DNA of 64,000 nucleotides from DASYQV01 sp036005125 (lineage in GTDB: Bacteria; Acidobacteriota; Vicinamibacteria; Vicinamibacterales; UBA2999): the NCBI GenBank assembly GCA_036005125.1, contig DASYQV010000311.1, positions 1 to 64,000 on the forward strand, given 5' to 3'. The translations under genes and the position numbers were made by a program. Positions 36,810-44,952 of the stretch are shown one piece after another. The notes below the pieces were generated by a model. That model searched no databases and was not told where the DNA came from. It worked only from the letters and a program-made list of their open reading frames with translations. Position 1 is the first letter of the stretch, and each line of letters opens with the position of its first letter.

Positions 36810-37668
36810 TACCTCCGCCGTGTCGGTCGTCATTCCGGCCATGAACGAGGCCGACGCGATCGGCTCGGTCGTCACGACCCTTCGGGCAACGGCGCCGTGG
36901 CACGAAATCATCGTCGTCGACGACGGCAGCGTCGACGCGACCGGCGATCACGCCCGCGGCGCCGGTGCGCGCGTGATTCGACACCCCTACAACAAAGGCA
37001 ACGGCGCGGCGGTGAAGACCGGAATCCGCGCGGCCACCGGCGAGTTCGTCCTGATCGTCGACGCCGATGGCCAGCATCGTCCCGAGGACGCCGAGCGGCT
37101 GGTCAGCCGGCTTGGCGAGTACGACCTCGTGATTGCCGCGCGCGTGGCCGCGACGCAGGCCACGCTCATTCGGCGCATCGGCAACGTCACGCTCAATGGG
37201 CTCGCCAGCTATTTGACGGCGCGCCCGATCCCGGATCTCACGTCGGGCTTTCGCGCCGCACGGCGCGACTGTCTCCGTGAATTCATCCATCTTCTGCCGA
37301 ACGGCTTCTCCACGCCGACGACGACGACGCTGGCGTTCATCAAGGCGGGCTACAACGTCGCGTTCGAGCCCGTCCAGGCGCGGCCGCGCGTCGGCACATC
37401 GAAGATCAGGCTCGCGAGCGATGGCGCCAGATTTTTCCTGATTCTGTTGAAGGTGATCACGCTCTTCAACCCGCTGCGGATCTTCCTTCCGATCAGCGTG
37501 GCCTCGTTCCTGCTCGGCACCCTGTACGGCCTCTGGAACGTCACCGTCCACTCCCGCATCCCGAACGGCAGCGTGCTGCTGATTCTCTTCGCGGTCGTCG
37601 TCTTCCTCGTCGGCTTGATCTCGGAGCAGATCTCCGCGTTGCGGCTCGAGAGTCCGTCCAAACAGTGA
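36802..37668 (+). CDS. GT2 glycosyltransferase (DPM1-like) with two C-terminal membrane helices
   Basis: About 288 residues. GT-A domain: SVVIPAMNEADAIG, IIVVDDGSVDATGD, PYNKGNGAAVKTGIRAATGE, VDADGQHRPED (the DxD) and LTSGFRAARRD. Two transmembrane helices near the C-terminus (about 220-245 and 252-275) anchor it. It resembles enzymes that load a sugar from a nucleotide donor onto a polyprenyl phosphate. The start is uncertain: TTG 36802 (8-nt overlap with the previous gene) or GTG 36820. Confidence 0.87.
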   Translation: MADTSAVSVVIPAMNEADAIGSVVTTLRATAPWHEIIVVDDGSVDATGDHARGAGARVIRHPYNKGNGAAVKTGIRAATGEFVLIVDADGQHRPEDAERLVSRLGEYDLVIAARVAATQATLIRRIGNVTLNGLASYLTARPIPDLTSGFRAARRDCLREFIHLLPNGFSTPTTTTLAFIKAGYNVAFEPVQARPRVGTSKIRLASDGARFFLILLKVITLFNPLRIFLPISVASFLLGTLYGLWNVTVHSRIPNGSVLLILFAVVVFLVGLISEQISALRLESPSKQ

Positions 37669-37675
37669 TCGCCAG

Positions 37676-38419
37676 ATGCAGACCGTAGTCATCGTGCCGA
37701 CGTACAACGAGCGCGACACCCTGCCGGTCGTCGGGCGTGAGCTGCTCGACTTTCCCGACCTGCGGCTGATGATCGTCGACGATCGATCCCCGGATGACAC
37801 GGGGACCGTGGCGGATGCGATCGCCGCGCGGCATCCAGGGCGCGTCTCGGTGCTGCACCGCGATGGCGTACGAGGGCTCGGGCGCTCGTACGTCGACGGC
37901 ATGCGCGCCGCATTGTCAACCGACGCCGATCTCATCGTCCAGATGGATGCGGACCACTCGCACGACCCCGCGGACGTTCCGCGGATGATTTCCGCCGCGG
38001 CCCATGCCGACCTGGTGATCGGCTCGCGCTACGTCGCCGAAGGGCGGATCGTGAACTGGCCGTTGCACCGCCTGATTCTGAGCGCGGGGGCCAACCGCTA
38101 CATCCGCGTGCTGACCGGGCTCGACGTCCACGACATCACGAGCGGCTTCCGCTGCTGGCGCCGGGAGGCACTGCTCCGAATCCCGTTGGAGAGAATCGCA
38201 TCGGACGGCTACGCGTTCCAGGTCGAGATGACGTGGCACGCGACGCGCGCGGGCAGCCGGATTCGCGAGGTGCCGATCACATTCGTCGAGCGGCGCCAGG
38301 GGGTGTCGAAGCTCTCGGGTCGAGTGATCCTGGAATCGGCCGTCCTTCCATGGCGGCTGGCGGCCCGCCGCGTCGTGCCATCGGCCTTGCCCGGAACCCG
38401 CGGGCGTGGTACGGTTTGA
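37676..38419 (+). CDS. Polyprenol monophosphomannose synthase-like GT2
   Basis: 247 residues, without membrane helices. VIVPTYNERDTLP, MIVDDRSPDDTG, VRGLGRSYVDGMRAAL, VQMDADHSHDPADVP (DAD) and SGFRCWRREAL match bacterial dolichol-phosphate-mannose synthase homologues (Ppm1/DPM1 type), and EVPITFVERRQGVSKLS is the classic C-terminal segment. It probably charges undecaprenyl phosphate with a hexose. It follows the previous GT2 by 7 bp, so they are in one operon. Confidence 0.88.
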   Translation: MQTVVIVPTYNERDTLPVVGRELLDFPDLRLMIVDDRSPDDTGTVADAIAARHPGRVSVLHRDGVRGLGRSYVDGMRAALSTDADLIVQMDADHSHDPADVPRMISAAAHADLVIGSRYVAEGRIVNWPLHRLILSAGANRYIRVLTGLDVHDITSGFRCWRREALLRIPLERIASDGYAFQVEMTWHATRAGSRIREVPITFVERRQGVSKLSGRVILESAVLPWRLAARRVVPSALPGTRGRGTV

Positions 38420-38428
38420 CGCGTTTTC

Positions 38429-39217
38429 ATGGCAGACAAGCCCCTCGGTCTGTCGTTTTTCTTTCCCGCATTCAACGACGGCGGAACCATTGCCAGCCTG
38501 GTCATCAGAGCCGTGCAGGTCGCGAGCCGCCTCACGCCCGACTATGAGGTCATCGTCGTGAACGACGGCAGCTCCGACGCGACCGCCGAGATCGCCGAGG
38601 AGCTGGTGCGCACATATCCGTGCGTGCGCGTCATCCACCACGCGGAGAACCGCGGTTACGGCGGCGCGCTGCGCACCGGCTTTGCGGCAGCTACCAAAGA
38701 TCTCATCGCCTACACGGACGGCGACGCGCAGTACGATCCCGCCGAGCTCGAAATGTTGTGGAACCGGTTGACCCCGGACGCCGACATGGTGAACGGCTTC
38801 AAGATCAGCCGGGCGGATCCGCTGCACCGCATCATCATCGGGCGGATTTATCACCACACCGTGAAGATCCTCTTCCGCCTCCGCGTGAGAGACGTCGACT
38901 GCGATTTCCGTCTGATGCGCCGTGAAATCTTCGATCGCGTGAAGCTCGAACGCGATACCGGTGTCATCTGCCTCGAGATGATGCGCAAGATCCAGGAAGC
39001 AGGATTCCGCATCGTCGAGGTGCCGGTGAGCCACTACCACCGCGCCTACGGCACGTCACAGTTCTTCAACTTCCGGCGGGTCTTCTGGACGGGCGTCGAC
39101 GTGATGAAGCTCTGGATTCAGCTCGTCGTGCTCGGACAGCACAGCTCGCCGGTCCTGTTCCGCAACCCCACCATCGCCGGCACCGTGCCGAAGGAACCCA
39201 GGCAGGGCGCGCAGTGA
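38429..39217 (+). CDS. GT2 glycosyltransferase
   Basis: 262 residues. LSFFFPAFNDGGTIASLV, VIVVNDGSSDATAEIA, NRGYGGALRTGF, YTDGDAQYDPAELEML (DxD as DGD) and DVDCDFRLMRREIF define a soluble GT-A enzyme of the DPM-like branch. The C-terminal VPVSHYHRAYGTSQFFNFRR is typical of enzymes encoded in O-antigen and cell-surface clusters. It starts 9 bp after the preceding gene. A GC-rich hairpin (39287-39305) follows the stop. Confidence 0.87.
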   Translation: MADKPLGLSFFFPAFNDGGTIASLVIRAVQVASRLTPDYEVIVVNDGSSDATAEIAEELVRTYPCVRVIHHAENRGYGGALRTGFAAATKDLIAYTDGDAQYDPAELEMLWNRLTPDADMVNGFKISRADPLHRIIIGRIYHHTVKILFRLRVRDVDCDFRLMRREIFDRVKLERDTGVICLEMMRKIQEAGFRIVEVPVSHYHRAYGTSQFFNFRRVFWTGVDVMKLWIQLVVLGQHSSPVLFRNPTIAGTVPKEPRQGAQ

Positions 39218-39286
39218 AGCTCCGCTTCAAATCGCCTGGACCCGTGCGGCGAACAGGCTGCGCGTCACCGCGCCCCAGTAGCTCTT

Positions 39287-39305
39287 GGCCCCGCTTCGCG
39301 GGGCC
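39287..39305 (+). terminator. GC-rich hairpin after the third GT2 gene
   Basis: GGCCCCG-CTTCG-CGGGGCC, a perfect 7-bp GC stem, 70 nt after the stop at 39217. There is no T-tract, so it may be a pause or stability element rather than an intrinsic terminator. It directly precedes the inverted repeat at 39308. Confidence 0.45.
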
Positions 39306-39307
39306 TC

Positions 39308-39372
39308 GACATCTCCTAAGGCCAAGCGGAAAACTTGCTTCATTCGTGACGATCTCGGCCTTAGGAGATGTC
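39308..39372 (+). promoter_or_regulatory. 16-bp perfect inverted repeat that sequesters the ribosome binding site of the next gene
   Basis: GACATCTCCTAAGGCC (39308-39323) and GGCCTTAGGAGATGTC (39357-39372) are perfect reverse complements around a 33-nt loop. The right arm contains the AGGAG Shine-Dalgarno (39363-39367) of the epimerase gene whose GTG is at 39375. Folded RNA would hide it. What would open the hairpin is not evident. Confidence 0.75.
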
Positions 39373-39374
39373 TA

Positions 39375-40400
39375 GTGGATTACCGCACCTTTTACGACGG
39401 CCGTCGCGTGATGATCACCGGCGGGCTGGGGTTCATCGGGAGCAACCTCGCGCGCCAGCTCGTCGACCTCGGCGCCCACATCCTCGTCGTCGACTCGCTC
39501 ATTCCAGAGTATGGTGGAAATCTCTTCAATGTCTCCGGCATCGAGGAGGCCATCCGCATCAACATCGCCGACGTTCGGCAGCAGAGCACGGTGAACTACC
39601 TGGTTCGCGACTGCGACGTGATCTTCAATCTCGCGGGCCAGGTGAGCCACGTCGACAGCATGCAGGATCCTTATACGGATCTCGAAATCAACTGCCGCAG
39701 CCAGCTTGCAATCCTGGAGGCGTGCCGCCGCAACAATCCTGGGGTGAAGGTGGTGTATGCGGGCACGAGGCAGGTGTACGGGCGTCCCGATACTCTGCCC
39801 GTGACCGAGAATCATCTCGTGCGGCCGACCGACGTGAACGGCATCAACAAGGCCGCAGGCGAGTATTACCACCTCGTCTACAACAACGTCTTTGGCGTCC
39901 GTGCCTGTTCGCTGCGGCTCACGAACGTATACGGTCCACGACAGTTGATGAAGCACAATCGCCAGGGCTTCATCGCCTGGTTCATCCGGCTTGCAATCGA
40001 GAACCGCGAGATTCAGATCTACGGTGACGGCTCCCAGCTCCGCGACTTCGTGTACGTCGACGACGCGGCAGACGCGTTTCTGCGCGCGGGAGCGTCGGAC
40101 GCGTGCAACGGACAGGCGTTCAACGTGGGCGGGCTCGAACCGATCGCGCATCGCGACCTCGTCGCGCTGCTCATCCGGACGGCCGGCACCGGTCGATTCC
40201 GCTACGTCGACTGGCCGCCGGAGAAAAAGGCGATAGATATCGGGAGCTGTTACGCCGACTCGACCCGAATCGGCGCAACGCTGGGGTGGCGCGCGACGAC
40301 CGTGCTGGCCGACGGCCTCGAGCGCACGGTCGCGTTCTACAGGGTCAACCTGCATCATTACGTGCCGACCGCCGACCAGCCGCAGGTCGCGGTCTCGTGA
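39375..40400 (+). CDS. NAD-dependent epimerase/dehydratase (extended SDR)
   Basis: 341 residues. Rossmann glycine motif TGGLGFIGSNLARQL near 15-29, FNLAGQVSHVDS, YAGTRQVYGRP and RLTNVYGPRQLM. The catalytic YxxxK position reads NGINK (in DVNGINKAAGEYYH), so the usual Tyr appears to be Asn. I recall the DVNGINK form in homologues from other phyla, so this may be a family trait, but catalysis must then differ. It likely acts on a nucleotide sugar. GTG 39375 has AGGAG 7 nt upstream, inside the inverted repeat. Its TGA overlaps the aminotransferase GTG. Confidence 0.86.
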   Translation: MDYRTFYDGRRVMITGGLGFIGSNLARQLVDLGAHILVVDSLIPEYGGNLFNVSGIEEAIRINIADVRQQSTVNYLVRDCDVIFNLAGQVSHVDSMQDPYTDLEINCRSQLAILEACRRNNPGVKVVYAGTRQVYGRPDTLPVTENHLVRPTDVNGINKAAGEYYHLVYNNVFGVRACSLRLTNVYGPRQLMKHNRQGFIAWFIRLAIENREIQIYGDGSQLRDFVYVDDAADAFLRAGASDACNGQAFNVGGLEPIAHRDLVALLIRTAGTGRFRYVDWPPEKKAIDIGSCYADSTRIGATLGWRATTVLADGLERTVAFYRVNLHHYVPTADQPQVAVS

Positions 40401-41506
40401 GTGCCGTCCGGATACCCTTCATCGATCTCCGTGGGGGCGAAGACGAAGAGGGGGTGCGTACAGCCATCGCGCGCGTGATTCATGCCGGATGGTTCGTGCT
40501 CGGCCCCGAAGTCGAGGCGTTCGAGCACGAATTCGCTGCAGCCTCCGGCGTCGACATCGCGGTGGGCGTCGGCAACGGCACCGATGCGATCGCGCTGATC
40601 CTGCGCGCGCTTGGAATCGGCGCAGGCGACGAGGTAATCGTGCCGGCTCTCACCGCCGCCTACACCGGGCTCGCGGTACTGATGGTCGGCGCGCGACCCG
40701 TGTTCGCCGATGTGGAGGCCGATCGGCTGACGCTCGATCCCGAGGCGTGCGCGGCGCTCATCACGCCGCGAACCGCGGCGATCGTGCCGGTACACCTGTA
40801 CGGGCAGCCCGCGGATCTCGAGCGGCTCGTGGGAGTCGCGGCTCGACATGGTCTTCCGATTGTGGAGGACTGCTGTCAGGCGCACCTGGCCACCTCTCAC
40901 GCCCGGCCCGTGGGCAGCTTCGGCGTCGCGGGCGCATTCAGCTTTTATCCAACGAAGAACCTCGGCGCGATGGGGGACGCGGGCGCCGTGGTCACGAGCG
41001 ACGCGGCGCTCGCCGAACGCGTGCGCCGACTCCGGCACGGCGGGCAGGCGGACCGATATCGGCACGTCGATGCCGGCGTCAACAGTCGCCTCGACGAGCT
41101 GCAGGCCGCCGTGCTTCGCGCCCGCTTGCCATACTTACGCGCCTGGAATGAGCGACGTCGCACCCTGGCAGCGCAGTACACGGCGATGCTGTCTGGCACG
41201 TCCGCGGCGCCAGTGCCGCAGCACGACCCCGGCCACGTGTACCATCTGTTCCCCGTCCGCTCATCCGGCCGCGACGCGCTGCAGACATACCTGCGCAGCG
41301 CTGGAATCGAGACCCTTATCCACTATCCCGTGCCGCTGCCCGGACAGGAGGCGTTCGCCGCCTACGCGCCCGTTGAGTGCCCACGGTCGACGCGTGCGGC
41401 CAGCGAACTGTTGTCGCTGCCACTGCACCCGCGGCTCACCGACGGGGACGTGCGCGCTGTCGCCGAGACGGTCGGCGCATTCGAGAAAGGACGTGCACTC
41501 GCGTGA
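40397..41506 (+). CDS. DegT/DnrJ/EryC1/StrS-family sugar aminotransferase
   Basis: 369 residues, PLP-dependent. IPFIDLRGGEDEE, GVGNGTDAIALILRALGIG, DEVIVPALTAAYTG, PVHLYGQPAD, VEDCCQAHLA and FSFYPTKNLGAMGDAGAV, whose Lys forms the Schiff base. C-terminal HVYHLFPVR and IETLIHYPVPL are typical. Family members aminate 3- or 4-keto sugars made by SDR dehydratases, so with the flanking SDR genes it suggests an amino-deoxy sugar in the polysaccharide. The GTG overlaps the upstream TGA and the TGA overlaps the next GTG: three genes coupled. Confidence 0.92.
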   Translation: MSAVRIPFIDLRGGEDEEGVRTAIARVIHAGWFVLGPEVEAFEHEFAAASGVDIAVGVGNGTDAIALILRALGIGAGDEVIVPALTAAYTGLAVLMVGARPVFADVEADRLTLDPEACAALITPRTAAIVPVHLYGQPADLERLVGVAARHGLPIVEDCCQAHLATSHARPVGSFGVAGAFSFYPTKNLGAMGDAGAVVTSDAALAERVRRLRHGGQADRYRHVDAGVNSRLDELQAAVLRARLPYLRAWNERRRTLAAQYTAMLSGTSAAPVPQHDPGHVYHLFPVRSSGRDALQTYLRSAGIETLIHYPVPLPGQEAFAAYAPVECPRSTRAASELLSLPLHPRLTDGDVRAVAETVGAFEKGRALA

Positions 41507-42465
41507 GGGCGCTGATCACTGGCGGCGCCGGCTTCATAGGCTCGCACCTCGCCGAGCATCTGCTCGAGACAGGACACGAGGTGCTGATCCTCGACAACCT
41601 CTCGACCGGTTCGATCGACAACATCACGCATCTGAAAGGAACGCCGCGGTTTTCCTACACGATTGATTCGGTGACCAATGAGCCGCTGCTTGCCGAGCTC
41701 ATCGATCAGAGCGACGTCGTCTTTCATCTGGCCGCTGCGGTTGGCGTCAAGCTGATCGTCGAGCAGCCCGTCCACACGATTGAGACCAACGTGCACGGAA
41801 CCGAAGTCGTCCTCAAGCACGCGAACAAGAAGAAGAAGCTTGTCTTCATTGCTTCCACCTCCGAGGTCTATGGCAAGAGCGCGGACGTCCCCTTCCGGGA
41901 GGATGCCGACCTGGTGCTCGGGGCTACCGTCAGGCACCGGTGGGCCTACGCGTGCAGCAAGCTCATTGACGAGTTCCTCGCGCTGGCCTATTGGAAAGAA
42001 CGCCGGCTGCCGATTGTGATCGTGCGTCTATTCAACACAGTAGGGCCTCGGCAGACGGGTCGGTACGGGATGGTCCTGCCAACTTTTGTCAGACAGGCGC
42101 TGGCGGGCAAGCCGATTACAGTATTCGGCGACGGAACCCAGTCGCGGAGCTTCACCTACGTCCGGGACGTGGTGGCCGCCCTCGCCGCACTCGCTGGCGA
42201 GCCCCGCGCCGTCGGCCAGGTGTTCAATATTGGGAATACCGAAGAGGTGACGATTCGGGCGCTGGCGGAACGGGTGCGCGTTCTGGCGGGCAGCCGCTCG
42301 CCCGTTCAACTGGTTCCCTACGACCAGGCCTACGAAAAAGGATTCGAGGACATGCCGCGCCGGGTGCCCGATATCTCGCGAATCCGGGATCTTATTGGTT
42401 TTGCGCCGCAAATGTCGCTCGACGACATCATTTGCCGGGTGATCGAACACATTCGCCAGCATTAG
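41503..42465 (+). CDS. NAD-dependent epimerase (UDP-glucuronate decarboxylase/GalE-like SDR)
   Basis: 320 residues. TGGAGFIGSHLAEHL at about 6-20, FHLAAAVGVKLI, STSEVYGKS and YACSK (intact YxxxK) followed by LIDEFLALAYW. RLFNTVGPRQTGRYGMVLPT and the FTYVRDVVAAL segment are close to UDP-xylose synthase and related decarboxylases. Unlike its neighbour at 39375 it has the normal catalytic Tyr. GTG 41503 overlaps the aminotransferase stop. A composite repeat starts 3 bp after its TAG. Confidence 0.9.
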   Translation: MRALITGGAGFIGSHLAEHLLETGHEVLILDNLSTGSIDNITHLKGTPRFSYTIDSVTNEPLLAELIDQSDVVFHLAAAVGVKLIVEQPVHTIETNVHGTEVVLKHANKKKKLVFIASTSEVYGKSADVPFREDADLVLGATVRHRWAYACSKLIDEFLALAYWKERRLPIVIVRLFNTVGPRQTGRYGMVLPTFVRQALAGKPITVFGDGTQSRSFTYVRDVVAALAALAGEPRAVGQVFNIGNTEEVTIRALAERVRVLAGSRSPVQLVPYDQAYEKGFEDMPRRVPDISRIRDLIGFAPQMSLDDIICRVIEHIRQH

Positions 42466-42468
42466 TAC

Positions 42469-42615
42469 CCCGTTATGCGGCCCGAAACGCGAATTTTGTA
42501 CTCGTTGTGGGACCGCATAACGGGCTAGGCGCGCGAAACGCGCCAAAAGATCCTGGTCTAACCAGCCGAGGGGCTCTGCCCGGGATATCAAGGGGGCGGA
42601 GCCCCTTGGCTGGTT
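42469..42615 (+). repeat. Composite A-B-C repeat, copy 5
   Basis: Module A CCCGTTATGCGG (42469-42480)/CCGCATAACGGG (42513-42524); module B GGCGCG-CGAAA-CGCGCC (42528-42544); linker AAAAGATCCTGGTCTAACC; module C AACCAGCCGAGGGGCTCTGC ... GCGGAGCCCCTTGGCTGGTT (42560-42615). The inner part of module A (AACGCGAATTTTGTAC) matches copy 4 closely. Here the element runs A-B-C in the direction of transcription. Confidence 0.95.
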
Positions 42616-42662
42616 CGATATATCGGGTATCGGCCGACCCGCCGAAAGGATCAAGGTCGGGC

Positions 42663-42691
42663 TTGGAATGCTCGATTCTGCGGCGTACAAT
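42663..42691 (+). promoter_or_regulatory. Sigma-70-like promoter before the STN-like gene
   Basis: -35 TTGGAA (42663-42668), 17-bp spacer, -10 TACAAT (42686-42691). The predicted transcript starts near 42698, giving a leader of about 8 nt to the ATG at 42706. Confidence 0.55.
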
Positions 42692-42705
42692 TGGGGTCCT
42701 CGTTG

Positions 42706-43515
42706 ATGCAGCACATGAAGCCTTCCCTGTTTTGTCTCGCGTTCGTTGTCCTGCTGGCGCCGCACGCCGTCGCGCAGCAGATGAAGCTCGAGATTCACGA
42801 CGGGCGCGTCTCCCTCGACGCCCAGAATGTCTCCGTGCGCCAGATTCTGGCGGAATGGGCGCGTGTGGGTGGCTCCAGGGTCGTCAATGGCGACAAGGTC
42901 GGCGGGGCGCCGGTGACGCTTCAATTCAATGGAATCCCCGAGCGGCAGGCGCTCGACATCCTCCTTCGCACTGTCAGCGGGTATATGCTGGCCGCGCGTC
43001 AGCCTGGCAGCGTCGGAGCCTCGGCGTTCGACCGCATTCTCATTCTTCCGACCAGCACCGGTCCGCGTAGCAATCAGCCGCCTCCAGCGACGGCCGCGAA
43101 CCCCTTCGCCCAGCCGGGCATGGTGGGTCAGCCAGGCATGGCGGGGGTCCAACCCGGCACGATCGGCCGGCCGATGCCCGGTGTGCAGCCGGTCATTCCG
43201 GGGGTGCAGGTCGAGGATGGGAACCAGACGAACCTGCAGGAAGAAGAAGAGGCTGACGACGACCAGGCGCCGCCGCCTGTGTTTCCCAAGCCGCGCAATC
43301 GCGCGGGCATCTCGCGGCGGCCGAACGTCTTTCCGACTCCGACTCCCTCGCCTCAGCCAGGCATGCCGCCGCAGATGCCTGTGGGTGAGGGAGGTGAACC
43401 GGGTCGCCCCGTGACGGCGTCACCAGGCAACCCGTTTGGCATTCCGGCCGGATCGGGAGGAACACCGGGCGCCATCACGCCGGTGCCCCAGCAGCAGCAA
43501 CGCCCTCCGCAATAA
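42706..43515 (+). CDS. Secreted protein with an STN/secretin-N-like domain and a Pro/Gly-rich tail
   Basis: About 269 residues. A signal peptide (KPSLFCLAFVVLLAPHAVAQ) is followed by VSLDAQNVSVRQILAEWARV, VTLQFNGIPERQALDILLRT and SGYMLAARQ. This beta-alpha-beta pattern resembles the STN/secretin N0 domain found in TonB receptors and secretins. Residues after about 115 are low-complexity: QPGM and PGVQP repeats, an acidic patch and many prolines. No secretin channel domain follows, so it cannot be a complete secretin. The start is ATG 42706 or 42715. It follows the sugar cluster but has its own likely promoter. Confidence 0.68.
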   Translation: MQHMKPSLFCLAFVVLLAPHAVAQQMKLEIHDGRVSLDAQNVSVRQILAEWARVGGSRVVNGDKVGGAPVTLQFNGIPERQALDILLRTVSGYMLAARQPGSVGASAFDRILILPTSTGPRSNQPPPATAANPFAQPGMVGQPGMAGVQPGTIGRPMPGVQPVIPGVQVEDGNQTNLQEEEEADDDQAPPPVFPKPRNRAGISRRPNVFPTPTPSPQPGMPPQMPVGEGGEPGRPVTASPGNPFGIPAGSGGTPGAITPVPQQQQRPPQ

Positions 43516-43625
43516 GCGCACGGGAGGACGGGTTCGTCCCAACCTCAGGCAGCGCACCGATCACGGGCAGAGCTAGAATAAACACTGGCGGCCGCGCACT
43601 GTCCTCTGCCCGCCGCGCGCGTCAT

Positions 43626-43768
43626 TTCGCCATTTGATATTTCAGATTCGATCATCGGATTCGATCATTGCATCATCGCCATCGGGTCATCGCGACGATG
43701 ATTCAATGAACAAAATCCCGATGATTAGATTGTCCGATGAGCTGATCAAATCTGATATCTGAAATAGT
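43626..43768. repeat. AT-rich heptad palindrome, TTCAGAT/ATCTGAA type, copy 2
   Basis: Begins TTTGATATTTCAGATTCGAT and ends with GATCAAATCTGATATCTGAA, with ATCATCG/CGATGAT units between. It matches the element at 35612; a fragment (GATCAAATCTGA) recurs at 47258. The rest of the 279-bp gap (43516-43625) shows nothing I can name. Confidence 0.82.
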
Positions 43769-43794
43769 CCAATAAACCTGCTCAACGCCCTTGC

Positions 43795-44838
43795 ATGTCT
43801 GAAATCGATCGGTTCCGGCCCGACGACCGTCGTGGTGTCGAAACGCTCTATCGCCGCACCCATGGCCCCGACGCCGCCGAAGCGAACCGCCTGCGCTGGG
43901 ACTGGCAGCACCGCCGCAATCCAAATAATCCAACAGGGCAGCCTGGGATTTGGGTCGCCCGCGAAGGGCCGACTGTTGTTGGTCAGTATCCGACGCTGCC
44001 GGTGCGCGTGTGCCTCAAGGGACTCGAGGTGGACGGTGCCTGGGGCACTGACGCCAACGTCGCCCCGGAACGCGACAGGCAGGGCCTTGACGAAGCCCTG
44101 ATCCGCGCATGGGATCGGAACGCGGGCGCCGCGCTGGTCCTCGGCGTCTCACCCACGCTGCGGACGCTGCTCGACAGGCTCCACTGGCCCGACGCGAACG
44201 TCGTCCCTTGCCTCGTCAAGCCGCTGACCCGACGCGCCGTGCGGCGGGCGAACTGGCCGCGCGTGTTGAACCGTCTCATCTCGGCGTTGATGCTGCCGGT
44301 CATCCGCATCGTCGCGCGGTCGCGACCGTTGCGCGCCGAGTGCGAGCCGATCCGCCGGTTCGACGCGCAGTTCACCGCGTTGTGGGAGCGGCTCGCGCCC
44401 AAGTTCGACCTCGCGGTGCGCCGCGATGCGGCATACCTGAACTGGCGCTACATCGAACCGCCGCACGTCCGCTATTCCGTCGTCGCGCTCAAGCGGCATG
44501 GAGAAGTGCATGGGTACGCGGTCTACCGTCACAGGTTCGAGCCGCTCGGCCGCGTCACCCTGCTCGTCGACTTCCTGGTCGATCCGGAGGATGTGTCCGG
44601 GCTCAAGACGCTGCTGCGATGGGTGGACCGCGAGGCGCGCTCTGAGGATTCGGACAAAGTGCGGTGTCATGTGATGCATGCAAACCTGCGTCGGGTCCTG
44701 CGCCGCAACGGATACTTTCAGGTGAAATCGACGCTCGAGGTGAGCGTCAAGGTCAATGCCGTGCAGGTGCCGAAGGGGTTTTACAGCGACACCGACAAGT
44801 GGCACATCACGTACGGCGATTCGGATCAGGATCACTAA
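43795..44838 (+). CDS. GNAT-like acyltransferase (FemX/polysaccharide-associated type)
   Basis: 347 residues. RFRPDDRRGVETLYRRTHGP at the start, WVAREGPTVVGQYPTLPVRV and WGTDANVAPERDRQGLDEAL look like an N-acetyltransferase beta-strand/P-loop region. A second half (AAYLNWRYIEPPHVRYSVVA ... GYAVYRH) repeats the GNAT-like pattern. Such double-GNAT proteins are frequent in exopolysaccharide clusters of acidobacteria. The donor and acceptor are unknown. The call is by pattern; confidence is moderate. Confidence 0.65.
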   Translation: MSEIDRFRPDDRRGVETLYRRTHGPDAAEANRLRWDWQHRRNPNNPTGQPGIWVAREGPTVVGQYPTLPVRVCLKGLEVDGAWGTDANVAPERDRQGLDEALIRAWDRNAGAALVLGVSPTLRTLLDRLHWPDANVVPCLVKPLTRRAVRRANWPRVLNRLISALMLPVIRIVARSRPLRAECEPIRRFDAQFTALWERLAPKFDLAVRRDAAYLNWRYIEPPHVRYSVVALKRHGEVHGYAVYRHRFEPLGRVTLLVDFLVDPEDVSGLKTLLRWVDREARSEDSDKVRCHVMHANLRRVLRRNGYFQVKSTLEVSVKVNAVQVPKGFYSDTDKWHITYGDSDQDH

Positions 44839-44861
44839 GTCCGGAGCCTGCTTGAGCGACG

Positions 44862-44914
44862 CAGGCCGCATCTTCAGATGCGGCCCATGCCGGGTCTAAA
44901 AGACCCGGCCTACG
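44862..44914. repeat. GGCCGGGTCT/GCCGCATCT double hairpin, copy 3 (inverted order)
   Basis: GGCCGCATCTTCAGATGCGGCC followed by GCCGGGTCTAAAAGACCCGGC. The two hairpins are in the opposite order to copies 1, 2 and 4. It separates the GNAT-like gene from the YqeY gene. Confidence 0.87.
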
Positions 44915-44952
44915 TGTGTCGCTCGAGCGCCCGAAGCCAGCGAGTGACGTTT

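Noticed and set aside
44862..44914. Terminal inverted repeats of an insertion sequence
   Set aside because: No transposase frame between any two copies and the two hairpins are adjacent, so it is a small repeat, not an IS.
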